Assembly: GCA_964537875.1 (NCBI GenBank)
Contig: CAZIDN010000002.1
Coordinates: forward strand, 1-64,000
Origin: JAPKZH01 sp964537875
Lineage (GTDB): Bacteria; Acidobacteriota; Aminicenantia; Aminicenantales; UBA4085
Length of the DNA: 64,000 bases
Direction of reading: 5' to 3'
The stretch's first letter is position 1, and each line of letters starts with the position of its first letter. Below the pieces are notes generated by a model. It did no database searches. It was not told the origin of the DNA and saw only the letters and a list, made by a program, of their open reading frames with translations. Positions 16,826 to 25,591 of this stretch are shown one piece after another. The position numbers and the translations under genes are program-made.

Positions 16826-18391
16826 ATGAAGAAAAAACTTATCTTTTTCGCGGTTTTTATCATCCTCCTGGCCCAGCTTGGGGCCAGGGATGAGGAAGTC
16901 TGGAACCAGTCGGTCGAAAAAATCGCCTCGATGGTGGAGCTGATCGGTCAGAATTATTACACGGCCGTGGAGCCGGAGAAGTTGGCCCAGGCCTCCGTCA
17001 GGGGGCTCCTCGAGACCCTCGACCCTCATTCCTATTTCCTGGACCCGGAAAACTTTTCCCGGATGTCTGAGGAGCAGAAAGGCAAGTATTACGGCCTCGG
17101 CATCCAGATCCAGAAGCAGGAAGACAGGCTGGTCGTCATTTCTCCGATGGAAGGAACCCCGGCTTGGCGGCTGGGGATGCAAGCCGGCGACCTCATCACC
17201 CATATCAACGGCGAGAGTACCAAGCCCATTTCGGACCGGGACGCCGTGGCGAAGTTGAGGGGCCCGAAAGGGACCAAGGTGAACATCACCATCGCCCGGG
17301 AGGGAGTGGAGAAGCCGATCGAGCTGACGATCGTCCGGGAGGAAATCCCCCTCTACAGCGTGCCCTATGCCTTCATGCTTCAGGACGGCATAGGATACAT
17401 CAATATCCGGTATTTCGCTGAAAGCACGACCGAAGAATTTGAGGCCAAAATGGAGGGGCTGGCCGAAAAAGGCATGAAAAGCCTGATCCTGGATTTGAGA
17501 TGGAATCCCGGAGGCCCGCTCTTCCAGTCTATCGACCTCTCGGACGAGTTCCTTCCCAAAGACGCCTTGGTGGTCTCCATCAAAGGCCGGAACCGCAGAT
17601 ACGATCAGCAATTCGTGGCCGTCCGAAACAATCAGTATGAGAAAATCCCGCTGGTCGTGCTCATCAACCAGGGCAGTGCCAGCGCCTCGGAGATCGTCGC
17701 CGGCGCCGTCATGGACCACGACCGGGGCTTGGTCGTCGGAGAGGATTCCTGGGGAAAAGGTCTGGTCCAGCAGATCTTTCCGCTGGCCCCGAACATGGCG
17801 GTCGCCCTGACCATCGCCAAGTATTATACGCCGAGCGGCAGGTCCATCCAGCGCGACTATACCCGCCTCGATGATTACCTGATGGACAAGGCCGTGCCCG
17901 AAAAGGACAGGGAAGTGAAATACACCGGCCAAGGCCGCAAGGTCCTGGGCCAGGGAGGGATCACCCCGGATTATGAAGTCAAATTCCTTCTCCTGCCTTA
18001 TACGGCCGAGCTGCGTTTGAAGGGCGTTTTCTTCGCCTTCGTCAGGAAATTCGTCAGCCACCAGACGCCGCTCTCCAAGAAATTCATTTTTCCCCAGGAA
18101 ATGCAGGCGGCGGCGACGGCCGGGCAAGGCAAGATCCAGGTCGGCCGCGATTTCATAGTCGACGCCGCCGTCATCGAGGACTTCAAAGAATACCTTGTCT
18201 CCAGCAAGATCGCGGTTGATGCCAAAAAATTCAAGGAGGCCGAGCTCGAGATCAAGCGCGAGCTGGAGAGAGAGATGGCCGCGGCTCTCTGGGGGACCGA
18301 GGAAGGATGGAAGGCTTTTGAGAGGAGCGATCCCGTGATCATCAAGGCCATTCAGGCCATGTCCGAAGCCGCTAAGTTCGTGGATCGATGA
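16826..18391 (+). CDS. S41-family C-terminal processing protease with PDZ domain
   Basis: 521 residues from the ATG at 16826, which places a signal peptide (KKKLIFFAVFIILLAQLGA) at the N-terminus. A PDZ domain follows (GIQIQKQEDRLVV to KVNITIAREG, about residues 85-165), then the tail-specific protease core with the catalytic Ser in QGSASASEIVAGA and the general-base Lys in DSWGKGLVQQ. It acts in the periplasm on C-terminal tails of envelope proteins. The last ~150 residues (FIFPQEMQAAATAG onward) are a charged helical extension. Confidence 0.92.
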   Translation: MKKKLIFFAVFIILLAQLGARDEEVWNQSVEKIASMVELIGQNYYTAVEPEKLAQASVRGLLETLDPHSYFLDPENFSRMSEEQKGKYYGLGIQIQKQEDRLVVISPMEGTPAWRLGMQAGDLITHINGESTKPISDRDAVAKLRGPKGTKVNITIAREGVEKPIELTIVREEIPLYSVPYAFMLQDGIGYINIRYFAESTTEEFEAKMEGLAEKGMKSLILDLRWNPGGPLFQSIDLSDEFLPKDALVVSIKGRNRRYDQQFVAVRNNQYEKIPLVVLINQGSASASEIVAGAVMDHDRGLVVGEDSWGKGLVQQIFPLAPNMAVALTIAKYYTPSGRSIQRDYTRLDDYLMDKAVPEKDREVKYTGQGRKVLGQGGITPDYEVKFLLLPYTAELRLKGVFFAFVRKFVSHQTPLSKKFIFPQEMQAAATAGQGKIQVGRDFIVDAAVIEDFKEYLVSSKIAVDAKKFKEAELEIKRELEREMAAALWGTEEGWKAFERSDPVIIKAIQAMSEAAKFVDR

Positions 18392-18438
18392 CCGCGTGTT
18401 TAGAGAATCCTTTTCTATATCCATGAAAGGGGGCACTT

Positions 18439-18891
18439 ATGAAAATCGCCGTTGCGTCTGATCATGCCGGATTCATATTGAAACAGGGCATCGTGGCCTA
18501 TCTTGCCGAGAACGATATCGAGCACAAGGATTTCGGCTGCGGGCCGGGCGAAAGCGTGGATTACGTCGACTATGGCGCCAGGGCCGCCGAGGCGGTTTTG
18601 AACGGCCAGTTCGATCGGGCCATTCTCGTCTGCGGGACGGGCATGGGCATGTCCATGGTGGCCAACAAATTCAAGGGCATCCGGGCGACGGCCTGCTGGA
18701 GCGAATATACGGCCGAGATGAGCCGGAGACACAACGATTCCAACTGTCTCACCCTGGGCGGTCGCGTCATCGCTCTGCCGGAGGCGCTGAAGATCCTCCA
18801 GGTCTGGCTCAAGACCGGGTTTGACGGCGGGCGGCACCAGAGAAGAATCGATAAGCTCAATGCCATCGAGGAGCGCAATTTCGTCTATTAG
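18439..18891 (+). CDS. rpiB: Ribose-5-phosphate isomerase B
   Basis: 150 residues, the normal RpiB length. Interconverts ribose 5-phosphate and ribulose 5-phosphate. Motifs: VASDHAGF at the N-terminus, CGTGMGMSMVANK (with the active-site Cys) and RRHNDSNCLTLGGRVI. Ribosome site GAAAGGGGG. Placed directly before glyA, so it could feed pentose phosphate to purine synthesis. Confidence 0.95.
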   Translation: MKIAVASDHAGFILKQGIVAYLAENDIEHKDFGCGPGESVDYVDYGARAAEAVLNGQFDRAILVCGTGMGMSMVANKFKGIRATACWSEYTAEMSRRHNDSNCLTLGGRVIALPEALKILQVWLKTGFDGGRHQRRIDKLNAIEERNFVY

Positions 18892-18904
18892 GAGAACAGG
18901 AATC

Positions 18905-20341
18905 ATGGCCTCATTATTCGAAAAAATCCAGGCCCTCTGCCGGAAGGTCGAGCAGAACAATGTCTGGAGGCAGAAGGAGTCGTTCAACCTGATCCCCTCG
19001 GAATGCACGCCCTCGCTTCTCGTCAAGATGTGCGAGATCTCCGACCCTTCGGGACGCTACGCCGAGCACCGGACGATGAAGGGCGAGGAAGTCTATTTTT
19101 ACCAGGGCATCGATTTTATCCGCGATGTGGAGATCGAGGCCCAGCGCGAGCTCGGACGTTTCTTCGACTGTTCCGAGATCGAGCTCCGTCCGGTCAGCGG
19201 GCAGATGGCCAACGAGGTCGTCTTCAAGGCCATGGTCAAGTTCATCAACCGGAGCCGGGCCGAAGGGCAGCCGAGCCGGAGGCTGCGCTTGGTCATGAAC
19301 AATGACCTGACCAAGGGCGGCCACCTCAGCGCCCAGCCTATGGGCGCGCTGTTCAACTATATTGAAGAAGACCCCGCGACGGGCAAAGAACATGTCGTCA
19401 ATTTCCCCGTGGCCAAGGACAATCCCTACAAGCCAGACCTCGAGGCGCTCGCCTCGCTTCTCGACAAACACAAACCCGAGCTTATCGTCTTCGGCAAGAG
19501 CATGTTCATCCACCGGGAGCCGGTAAAATTCGTCGCGGATATCGTCAAAAGCTGGAAAGAGCGGCCCGTCATCATGTTCGACATGGCCCACGTTTTGGGG
19601 TTGTACGGCGCTTTCCAGGAGCCTCTCAAAGAAGGGGCCGACGTCGTGACGGGGAGCACGCACAAGACGTTCTTCGGGCCCCAGCGGGGCCTTGTCGCCG
19701 GCAGCTTTCCCAAGGACAGCCCGCTGAGGAACTTGTGGCTCGACATTAAAGGCCGCGCCTTTCCGGGCTCGACAAGCAACCATCACTTGGGGACTCTCCT
19801 CGGGCTGCTCATGGCCGCCTACGAGATGAACGAGTTCAAGCAGGAATTCCAGAAGCAGGTTCGGCAGAACGCCAAGGCTTTCGCCAAGGACCTGAAAGCC
19901 AGGGGCATTCAGGTGGAGGGGGATGAAAAAGACGGGTTCACGGAGACCCACCAGGTCCTCATCCGGGTGAAATCCTTCGGGCCGGGCCAGGCGATCGCCC
20001 GCCGCCTGGAGGAAAACAACATCGTCACCAACTACCAGGCATTGCCCGACGACGAGACGTTCCTAGAATCGAGCGGCATCCGGATGGGCGTCCAGGAAAT
20101 GACGCGGTTCGGGATGAAGGAAAAGGACTTTGACCGGCTGGCGGAGTTCCTGGCCGACGTCGTCATCCGGAACAAGACCGTGAAGGAAGACGTCAAGAAA
20201 TACCGGCAGGATTTTCTCGAGATGAGCTACTGCCTGCCGGCCAAGGACGCCGTGCCGCTGGCGGCCAGGATCATCCACAGCGCTTTTCCCCATCCGGAAT
20301 TTGCCGGACGGTTCATCGAAAACCTGCGGAAACTGCAATAA
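18905..20341 (+). CDS. glyA: Serine hydroxymethyltransferase
   Basis: 478 residues from the ATG at 18905 (ribosome site AGGAGAACAGG region). The PLP lysine is in TGSTHKTFFGPQRG, the cofactor Asp-His pair in MFDMAHVLGLYG. NLIPSECTPS and SGRYAEHR are the N-terminal SHMT signatures. It is longer than the ~420-residue E. coli enzyme because of an insert around RAEGQPSRRLRL and a longer C-terminus, and is a divergent member. Provides glycine and methylene-THF next to purD. Confidence 0.9.
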   Translation: MASLFEKIQALCRKVEQNNVWRQKESFNLIPSECTPSLLVKMCEISDPSGRYAEHRTMKGEEVYFYQGIDFIRDVEIEAQRELGRFFDCSEIELRPVSGQMANEVVFKAMVKFINRSRAEGQPSRRLRLVMNNDLTKGGHLSAQPMGALFNYIEEDPATGKEHVVNFPVAKDNPYKPDLEALASLLDKHKPELIVFGKSMFIHREPVKFVADIVKSWKERPVIMFDMAHVLGLYGAFQEPLKEGADVVTGSTHKTFFGPQRGLVAGSFPKDSPLRNLWLDIKGRAFPGSTSNHHLGTLLGLLMAAYEMNEFKQEFQKQVRQNAKAFAKDLKARGIQVEGDEKDGFTETHQVLIRVKSFGPGQAIARRLEENNIVTNYQALPDDETFLESSGIRMGVQEMTRFGMKEKDFDRLAEFLADVVIRNKTVKEDVKKYRQDFLEMSYCLPAKDAVPLAARIIHSAFPHPEFAGRFIENLRKLQ

Positions 20342-20411
20342 ATCGTCATGGCGAGGAGGATGGCCCGGCAGCCCTGAGCCAAAGGGTCATTCCGGATAAA
20401 GGACAACAAAC

Positions 20412-21692
20412 ATGAAAGTCTTAGTGGTTGGTTCGGGGGGACGGGAGCATGCTCTCGCCTGGAAAATCGCCAAGAGCCCGCGCGTCAAGAAACTCTTCTG
20501 CGCGCCGGGAAACGCCGGCACGATGAGCATCGCCGAGAATATCGCCATCAGCGATTCCGATATCCAAAGCCTGGCCGACTTCGCCGCGCGGGAACCGATC
20601 GACCTGACCGTGGTCGGTCCTGAGCTCCCCTTGACGCTGGGCATCGTCGATGAGTTCGAGAAGAAAGGGCTGCGCATTTTCGGGCCGACCAAAAAAGCGG
20701 CGGAGCTCGAGGGCAGCAAGATCTTCGCCAAGCAGTTCATGGAACGTCACAAGATCCCCACGGCCCGCTTCAAGGTCGCCGAGTCTCCGGAAAAGGCCCA
20801 GAGCATCTTGAAGTCCGGCGAGTTTTCGTTCCCCGTCGTGATCAAGGCCGACGGGCTGGCGGCCGGAAAGGGCGTGATCATCTGCCCCAGCCTCGAGGAG
20901 GCCGAGAAGACCATCCAGTCGATCATGGTTGCCAAACAGTTCGGGGATGCCGGAAACCGCGTCCTCATCGAAGAGTGCTTGAGTGGGAAAGAGGTCTCGT
21001 TCATCGTCATCTCGGACGGGGCGAGAGTGTTGCCCCTGGTGACGACGATGGACCACAAGGCCATCTACAACGGGGACAGGGGCCCGAACACGGGCGGGAT
21101 GGGCGCCATTTCGCCCTCGCCGTTCCTGACCAAGAAAATGTTCGTGGAAGTCGTCAACACCATCGTCCTGCCGACGATCACCCGGATGCGGGAGGAAGGG
21201 AGAAAATACAAGGGGGCCCTGTATGTCGGATTGATGCTGACCGAGGACGGGCCCAAGGTGCTCGAGTACAACGGCCGCTTCGGCGATCCCGAGACCCAGC
21301 CGCAGATGTTGAGGCTGGAAAGCGATCTCGTCGAGATCCTGCTCTCCGCGATCGAGGAAGATGTCCTGGTCCACGAAGTCCAGTGGAGCTCCAAGGCCTC
21401 GGCCTGCGTCATCCTGGCTTCGGGCGGATATCCCGGGTCCTACGAGAAAGGAAAAGTCATCAAGGGGCTGGAGCAGGCGTTGGAGAACCCCGACATCACG
21501 ATCTTCCATGCCGGGACCAGGTTTGAAAACGGCCAGTTCCTGACCAACGGCGGCCGCGTCCTTGGTGTCTGCAGCTCGGAGCGGAAGCTGGCGGAGGCCA
21601 TGGAGAATATCTACCACGCCGTCTCCGGCATTTTTTTTGAAGGCATGCAGTACCGCCGCGATATCGGGACCAAGCGCGAGGAGGAGGAATAA
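20412..21692 (+). CDS. purD: Phosphoribosylamine-glycine ligase
   Basis: 426 residues. Second step of purine synthesis. N-domain MKVLVVGSGGREHALAWK, glycine/ribose site VGPELPLTLGIVD, ATP-grasp KADGLAAGKGV, and the metal-binding GPKVLEYNGRFGDPETQ. Ribosome site AAAGGACAACAAAC. Ends one base into purE (TAATG). Confidence 0.97.
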   Translation: MKVLVVGSGGREHALAWKIAKSPRVKKLFCAPGNAGTMSIAENIAISDSDIQSLADFAAREPIDLTVVGPELPLTLGIVDEFEKKGLRIFGPTKKAAELEGSKIFAKQFMERHKIPTARFKVAESPEKAQSILKSGEFSFPVVIKADGLAAGKGVIICPSLEEAEKTIQSIMVAKQFGDAGNRVLIEECLSGKEVSFIVISDGARVLPLVTTMDHKAIYNGDRGPNTGGMGAISPSPFLTKKMFVEVVNTIVLPTITRMREEGRKYKGALYVGLMLTEDGPKVLEYNGRFGDPETQPQMLRLESDLVEILLSAIEEDVLVHEVQWSSKASACVILASGGYPGSYEKGKVIKGLEQALENPDITIFHAGTRFENGQFLTNGGRVLGVCSSERKLAEAMENIYHAVSGIFFEGMQYRRDIGTKREEEE

Positions 21693-22183
21693 TGGACGTC
21701 GGCATTTTTATCGGCAGCGAATCGGATCTCGAGATCATCAAGGATGCCCTCGAGCTCCTGAAAAGATTCGGCGCCTCTTTCGCGCTGGAAGTGACCTCAG
21801 CCCACCGCTCGCCGGAACGGACCCTGAAGCTCATCCGGGCGTTTGAAGGCCAAGGGGCCGAAGTCTTTATCGCCGTCGCCGGCAAGGCGGCCCACCTGGC
21901 CGGCGTTGTCGCCTCCCATACCGTCCGGCCCGTCATCGGCGTCCCTGTCGAAAGCGGCGGGTTGGGCGGCTTGGATGCCCTGCTGTCGACCGTCCAGATG
22001 CCCAAGGGGATTCCCGTAGCGACGATGGGGACGGGCAAGACCGGCGCCTCCAACGCGGCGCTGCTGGCCGTCGAAATCCTCGGCCTTAAAAAAGGCGCCT
22101 ACCGGAAAAAGCTCGAGGAATACCGGAAAAAAATGGCCGGCCAAGTCGAAACCGATTCCGAGAAGGTCCAGAAGAATTTATGA
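21692..22183 (+). CDS. purE: N5-carboxyaminoimidazole ribonucleotide mutase-type PurE
   Basis: 163 residues. FIGSESDLEIIKDA and SAHRSPERTLKLI hold the phosphate and active-site histidine; GKAAHLAGVVASHT and TVQMPKGIPVATMGTGKTGASNAALLA follow the bacterial class I pattern, which needs PurK. No purK is present in this window, so use of PurK or direct CO2 cannot be settled here. Overlaps mtaB by 4 bp. Confidence 0.93.
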   Translation: MDVGIFIGSESDLEIIKDALELLKRFGASFALEVTSAHRSPERTLKLIRAFEGQGAEVFIAVAGKAAHLAGVVASHTVRPVIGVPVESGGLGGLDALLSTVQMPKGIPVATMGTGKTGASNAALLAVEILGLKKGAYRKKLEEYRKKMAGQVETDSEKVQKNL

Positions 22184-23424
22184 CCTCGTTTTCCATCCAG
22201 AATTTCGGCTGCCGGGTCAACCAGGCCGAGGCTTTTGAATGGGCCTCGGAGCTCCAGGAGCGCGGGCTCAGGCTGGAGAGGGATTTTGACCGGAGCCATG
22301 TCGTCGTCGTCAACACCTGCACCCTGACCGGCCGGGCCGACCGGGATGCCCGGAAGTTCATCCGCAGGATCGCCCGTCACAATCCTAAAGCCAAGGTCGT
22401 CGTCACCGGCTGTCTTGCCGAGCGGGACCCGGCGGAACTCGAACGAATCCCCGGCGTCTGGCGAGTCATTCCGAACCGTGAAAAAGCGGGGCTCGCCGGG
22501 CAGATCCTTTCCAATGTCGAGGCCGTTCCAGAAGCCGGCGCTCAGGCCTATCGTTCCCGGGCCCTGATCAAGGTCCAGGACGGCTGCAATATGTCCTGCA
22601 GCTTCTGCATTATTCCCCGGGTCCGCGGACGAAGCGCGAGCGTCCCCAAAGACGTCATCCTCGGCCGGATGAGACGGCTGGCTGAGGACGGCTTTTCGGA
22701 GATCGTCCTGACCGGCATTCATTTATGTTCCTACGGCCGGGATTTGAAGCCCCCGTCCTCTCTCCTGGACCTGCTCCAGGAAATCGAGGCTCTCGACGGA
22801 AAGGCGAAGGTCAGGCTGAGCTCGCTGGACCCGCGTCTTCTACCCGCTCCGCTATTGGGGCATTTGACGACGTCGAAAAAAATCTGCCCGCATTTTCATC
22901 TTTCCCTCCAGCACGGCTCGGAAGCGGTTTTGAGAAGGATGGGCCGCCAAAGCACCGTGGCCGAATATCGGGACGCGATCTCGTCCCTGCGGGAGCTTTC
23001 GCCCCGTGCCGGCATCGGCGCCGATATCATCGCCGGATTCCCGGGCGAGACAGAGGAAGATTTTGAGCTGATGGTCGAATTTTTGACGGGGACGCCTCTG
23101 ACCTATTTTCATGTATTTTCTTATTCGCCGCGGCCGGGGACGGAAGCCGCCGATTGGCCGCAGGTCGATGACAAAAAGAAAAAGGAACGCGCCGCTCTCC
23201 TTAGAAAGCTCAGCCGCCAGAAGAATCTGGCCTTCCGCAGCCTGTTCCTCGGGAAGGAGCTCGAGGCCGTCGTCATCGAAAAAGAGGACGGAGTCGCCGT
23301 TGTCCTGACATCGAACTACATTCAAATCCGCGTGCCGGCCTGCCCGGCCGAAGAGGGACAGCGAATCCGGGTCAAGCCCGACCGGGTGACCGAGCGGGAA
23401 ACCTCCGGCACGATCATCGACTGA
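22180..23424 (+). CDS. mtaB: tRNA t6A37 methylthiotransferase MtaB
   Basis: 414 residues. N-terminal UPF0004 domain (FSIQNFGCRVNQAEA; NTCTLTGRADRDARK; TGCLAERDP) with three cluster cysteines, then the radical SAM motif QDGCNMSCSFCIIPRVRG. GIHLCSYGRDL and ADIIAGFPGETEEDF fit the MtaB branch rather than MiaB. A TRAM-like C-terminus is short (VVIEKEDGVAVVLTSNYIQIRV). Converts t6A37 to ms2t6A37 in tRNAs. Confidence 0.9.
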   Translation: MTSFSIQNFGCRVNQAEAFEWASELQERGLRLERDFDRSHVVVVNTCTLTGRADRDARKFIRRIARHNPKAKVVVTGCLAERDPAELERIPGVWRVIPNREKAGLAGQILSNVEAVPEAGAQAYRSRALIKVQDGCNMSCSFCIIPRVRGRSASVPKDVILGRMRRLAEDGFSEIVLTGIHLCSYGRDLKPPSSLLDLLQEIEALDGKAKVRLSSLDPRLLPAPLLGHLTTSKKICPHFHLSLQHGSEAVLRRMGRQSTVAEYRDAISSLRELSPRAGIGADIIAGFPGETEEDFELMVEFLTGTPLTYFHVFSYSPRPGTEAADWPQVDDKKKKERAALLRKLSRQKNLAFRSLFLGKELEAVVIEKEDGVAVVLTSNYIQIRVPACPAEEGQRIRVKPDRVTERETSGTIID

Positions 23425-25124
23425 TGAAGCGAATCGCCGTCCTCCCCCCTGATATCTCCCAGAAGATTGCGGCCGGCGAGGTCATCGAAAGGCCGGTGTC
23501 GGTGGTCAAGGAGCTGGTCGAAAACTCTCTGGACGCCGGAGCCACCGAGATCTTCATCGAGCTTTTTGCCGGCGGAAAAAAGCTCATCAAGGTCCAGGAC
23601 AACGGCCACGGCATGAGCCGCGAGGATGCCGAAATCTGCTTTGTCCGCCACTCAACGAGCAAAATTTCCCGGGAAGAAGACCTTTCTCGAATCGCGACGC
23701 TTGGCTTCAGGGGGGAAGCGCTGCCGAGCATCTCCGCCGTGTCCCGGCTGACCTTGAGGACTTCGGAGGGTTCCGGCGGGCCGGGCATCCAGATTGAGCG
23801 CGAAGGCGATAAGCTTATCGCCGTCGAGGAAATCGCTTTTCCGCGGGGAACGACCGTCGAGGTCAGGGACCTTTTTTTTAACCTGCCGGCGCGCTTAAAA
23901 TTCCTGCGGAGCGACTCGTCCGAGCTGGGAATGATCGTCAAATACGCGACGAATGTCGGACTGGCCTATCCGCAGATCCGGCTGTCCCTGGTCCATGGCA
24001 AGCGCGACCTGCTGAACTGCCCTCCCGTGGGAAGCCTGAAGGAGAGAATCTTCCAGCTCTATGGCAAGTCGTCGTTGGAAAAGCTCTTGGAGATCGATTT
24101 TGCGGGAAGCGCCGGCCGCGTCAGCGGCTTTGCCTCCCTGCCGCCCCACGGAAGGCCGGACAAATCGCACCAGCTCTTCTTCGTCAACTTGAGGCCGGTT
24201 CGCGACCGGATCCTCCAGTCTGCGCTCAACCAGGCTTTCAAGGGTTTTCTGGAGAAGGACCTCTCGCCCGAGGCTTTCCTTTTCTTGACGCTGCCCTACG
24301 GGGACGTCGATGTCAACGTCCATCCGGCGAAGTCCGAAGTCCGATTTCGCGATTCCCAGGCGGTCTTCCAGCTTGTCCGGAGGGGGGTCGAGCAGGCCAG
24401 GCTCAAGGTTGCCGGAATCAAGGAAGTCGGGCCCGTTCCTGATGAGGGCGCAACTGAGGGGCACTTTGACGAGATGCGCTCCGCCCCTTTTTTTAAGATC
24501 GCCGAAGACCGAAAGCTCTTTGACCAAGCCGCTTTGGGGGTGTGGCCGGCCGGCCCGGAGAAGCCGTCCCGCCGCGTTTTAGGCCAGTATCTCGATTCCT
24601 ATATCGTGGCCGAAGATGAAGAAGGACTTCTTGTCATCGACCAGCACAACGCCCACGAACGGATCTTGTTTGAAAAATACATGGAGATCGACCTCCGGAA
24701 GACATGGCCTTTGAAGATGAGTCTCATCCCGCTTCTCTTCGAACTGTCGGCTTCCCAGTCCGTAAGCTGGGAAGAGAATAGGCTGGAGCTCGAGGCCGCG
24801 GGGTTTAGAGTGGATGCCATGGGCGGCCGAAGCTATGCCCTGAAAGAATATCCGGATATCTTTAAGCCCGAAGAAGCCCTGACGGCTTTCCTGGCGCTTC
24901 TCGACGAGATGAAAGAGAGCAAGGCTCAGGACAAAAGAGAGAGAATTCTGGCGACCATGGCCTGCAAGACGGCGATCAAGGCCGGTCAGCCGCTGCCGAG
25001 AGAAAAGATGGAGTTCCTTCTCCAGGAGCTGTTCCAGGTCTCAAACCCGTCCTTGTGCCCTCACGGCCGCCCGATCATCGTCAAGATCTCAAGGGCCCAA
25101 ATTGAAAAGGGGCTAAAAAGGTAA
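23424..25124 (+). CDS. mutL: DNA mismatch repair protein MutL
   Basis: 566 residues. GHKL ATPase: IAAGEVIERPVSVVKELVENSLDAG, DNGHGMSRED, RHSTSKI, LGFRGEALPSI. The linker is short (around ATEGHFDEMRSAPF), and the C-terminal dimer domain includes VIDQHNAHERILFEKY, MACKTAIKAGQPL and CPHGRPI; the QHNAHE element corresponds to the DQHAAHER core seen in MutLs with or without endonuclease activity. mutS is not in view. Last protein gene of the operon before the tRNA pair. Confidence 0.96.
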   Translation: MKRIAVLPPDISQKIAAGEVIERPVSVVKELVENSLDAGATEIFIELFAGGKKLIKVQDNGHGMSREDAEICFVRHSTSKISREEDLSRIATLGFRGEALPSISAVSRLTLRTSEGSGGPGIQIEREGDKLIAVEEIAFPRGTTVEVRDLFFNLPARLKFLRSDSSELGMIVKYATNVGLAYPQIRLSLVHGKRDLLNCPPVGSLKERIFQLYGKSSLEKLLEIDFAGSAGRVSGFASLPPHGRPDKSHQLFFVNLRPVRDRILQSALNQAFKGFLEKDLSPEAFLFLTLPYGDVDVNVHPAKSEVRFRDSQAVFQLVRRGVEQARLKVAGIKEVGPVPDEGATEGHFDEMRSAPFFKIAEDRKLFDQAALGVWPAGPEKPSRRVLGQYLDSYIVAEDEEGLLVIDQHNAHERILFEKYMEIDLRKTWPLKMSLIPLLFELSASQSVSWEENRLELEAAGFRVDAMGGRSYALKEYPDIFKPEEALTAFLALLDEMKESKAQDKRERILATMACKTAIKAGQPLPREKMEFLLQELFQVSNPSLCPHGRPIIVKISRAQIEKGLKR

Positions 25125-25156
25125 GCCCGGCGAGGAGCATCCCCCGAGCCTCCAAA

Positions 25157-25186
25157 TTGACAAGATTCACGAGGTTCTGTTAACAT
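25157..25186 (+). promoter_or_regulatory. Promoter of the tRNA-Pro/tRNA-Arg pair
   Basis: TTGACA (25157-25162), 18 bp spacer, TAACAT (25181-25186), about 43 bp before tRNA-Pro. Confidence 0.55.
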
Positions 25187-25229
25187 GAACTGGCTTTCGA
25201 ACCAGGGCTTGACCTCTTCATTCAATGCG

Positions 25230-25304
25230 CGGGGAGTGGCGCAGCCTGGTTAGCGCGCCTGCCTTGGGAGCAGGAGGTCGTCGGTTCAAATCCGACCTCC
25301 CCGA
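25230..25304 (+). tRNA. tRNA-Pro(TGG)
   Basis: Acceptor stem CGGGGAG/CTCCCCG, anticodon stem CCTGC/GCAGG with loop CTTGGGA, anticodon TGG, T-arm GTCGG-TTCAAAT-CCGAC. CCA is not encoded. It shares a transcript with tRNA-Arg 26 bp downstream. Confidence 0.95.
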
Positions 25305-25330
25305 TTGCGTCCAGGGCAAAAAAACAAAGC

Positions 25331-25404
25331 GCGCCTGTAGCTCAGGTGGATAGAGCATCTGCCTTCTAAGCAGAGGGTCGGGAGTTCAAATCTCTCCAGG
25401 CGCG
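25331..25404 (+). tRNA. tRNA-Arg(TCT), integration target
   Basis: Acceptor stem GCGCCTG/CAGGCGC, anticodon stem TCTGC/GCAGA with loop CTTCTAA, anticodon TCT, T-arm GGGAG-TTCAAAT-CTCTC. CCA is not encoded. Its last 54 bp are repeated exactly at 39045-39098, so the 3' part was supplied by the incoming element and the tRNA is still intact. Confidence 0.95.
25351..25404 (+). repeat. Attachment site attL (tRNA-Arg side)
   Basis: 54 bp identical to 39045-39098, running from the end of the D-arm to the base after the acceptor stem. The match breaks on both sides (A versus G before, C versus T after). Confidence 0.92.
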
Positions 25405-25485
25405 CTCCCTTTTCCCCTGATTTTTCAGTCATTTAGCGTGATTTTGTTTTTAAGCCTGAGTAAGCAAAACTGAGCCATTTTTAGC

Positions 25486-25506
25486 GATTTTGTCCCCGTA
25501 TTGTCC
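25486..25506 (+). repeat. Possible integrase arm-type site, left copy
   Basis: GATTTTGTCCCC followed by GTATTGTCC; 19 of 21 bases match 38971-38991 in the same orientation. The two copies would flank the core in the circular form. It could instead be the remnant 3' end of a related integrase gene, since both copies would read DFVP-LS in the same frame. Confidence 0.45.
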
Positions 25507-25591
25507 CCACGGCGGGGTGCGGGATCGGGCCTGTCCCCTGCATTTGACTCACCTCTTTATTGGTGATATCCTCCCTCTAAGATTGGGTTGC

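Noticed and set aside
20342..20411. Purine or glycine riboswitch before purD
   Set aside because: The 70-bp gap is too short and shows no conserved core.
25490..25591. Longer start for the DUF2971 gene
   Set aside because: The added residues have no similarity to the family and cover the possible arm site; the ATG pair at 25592 fits.
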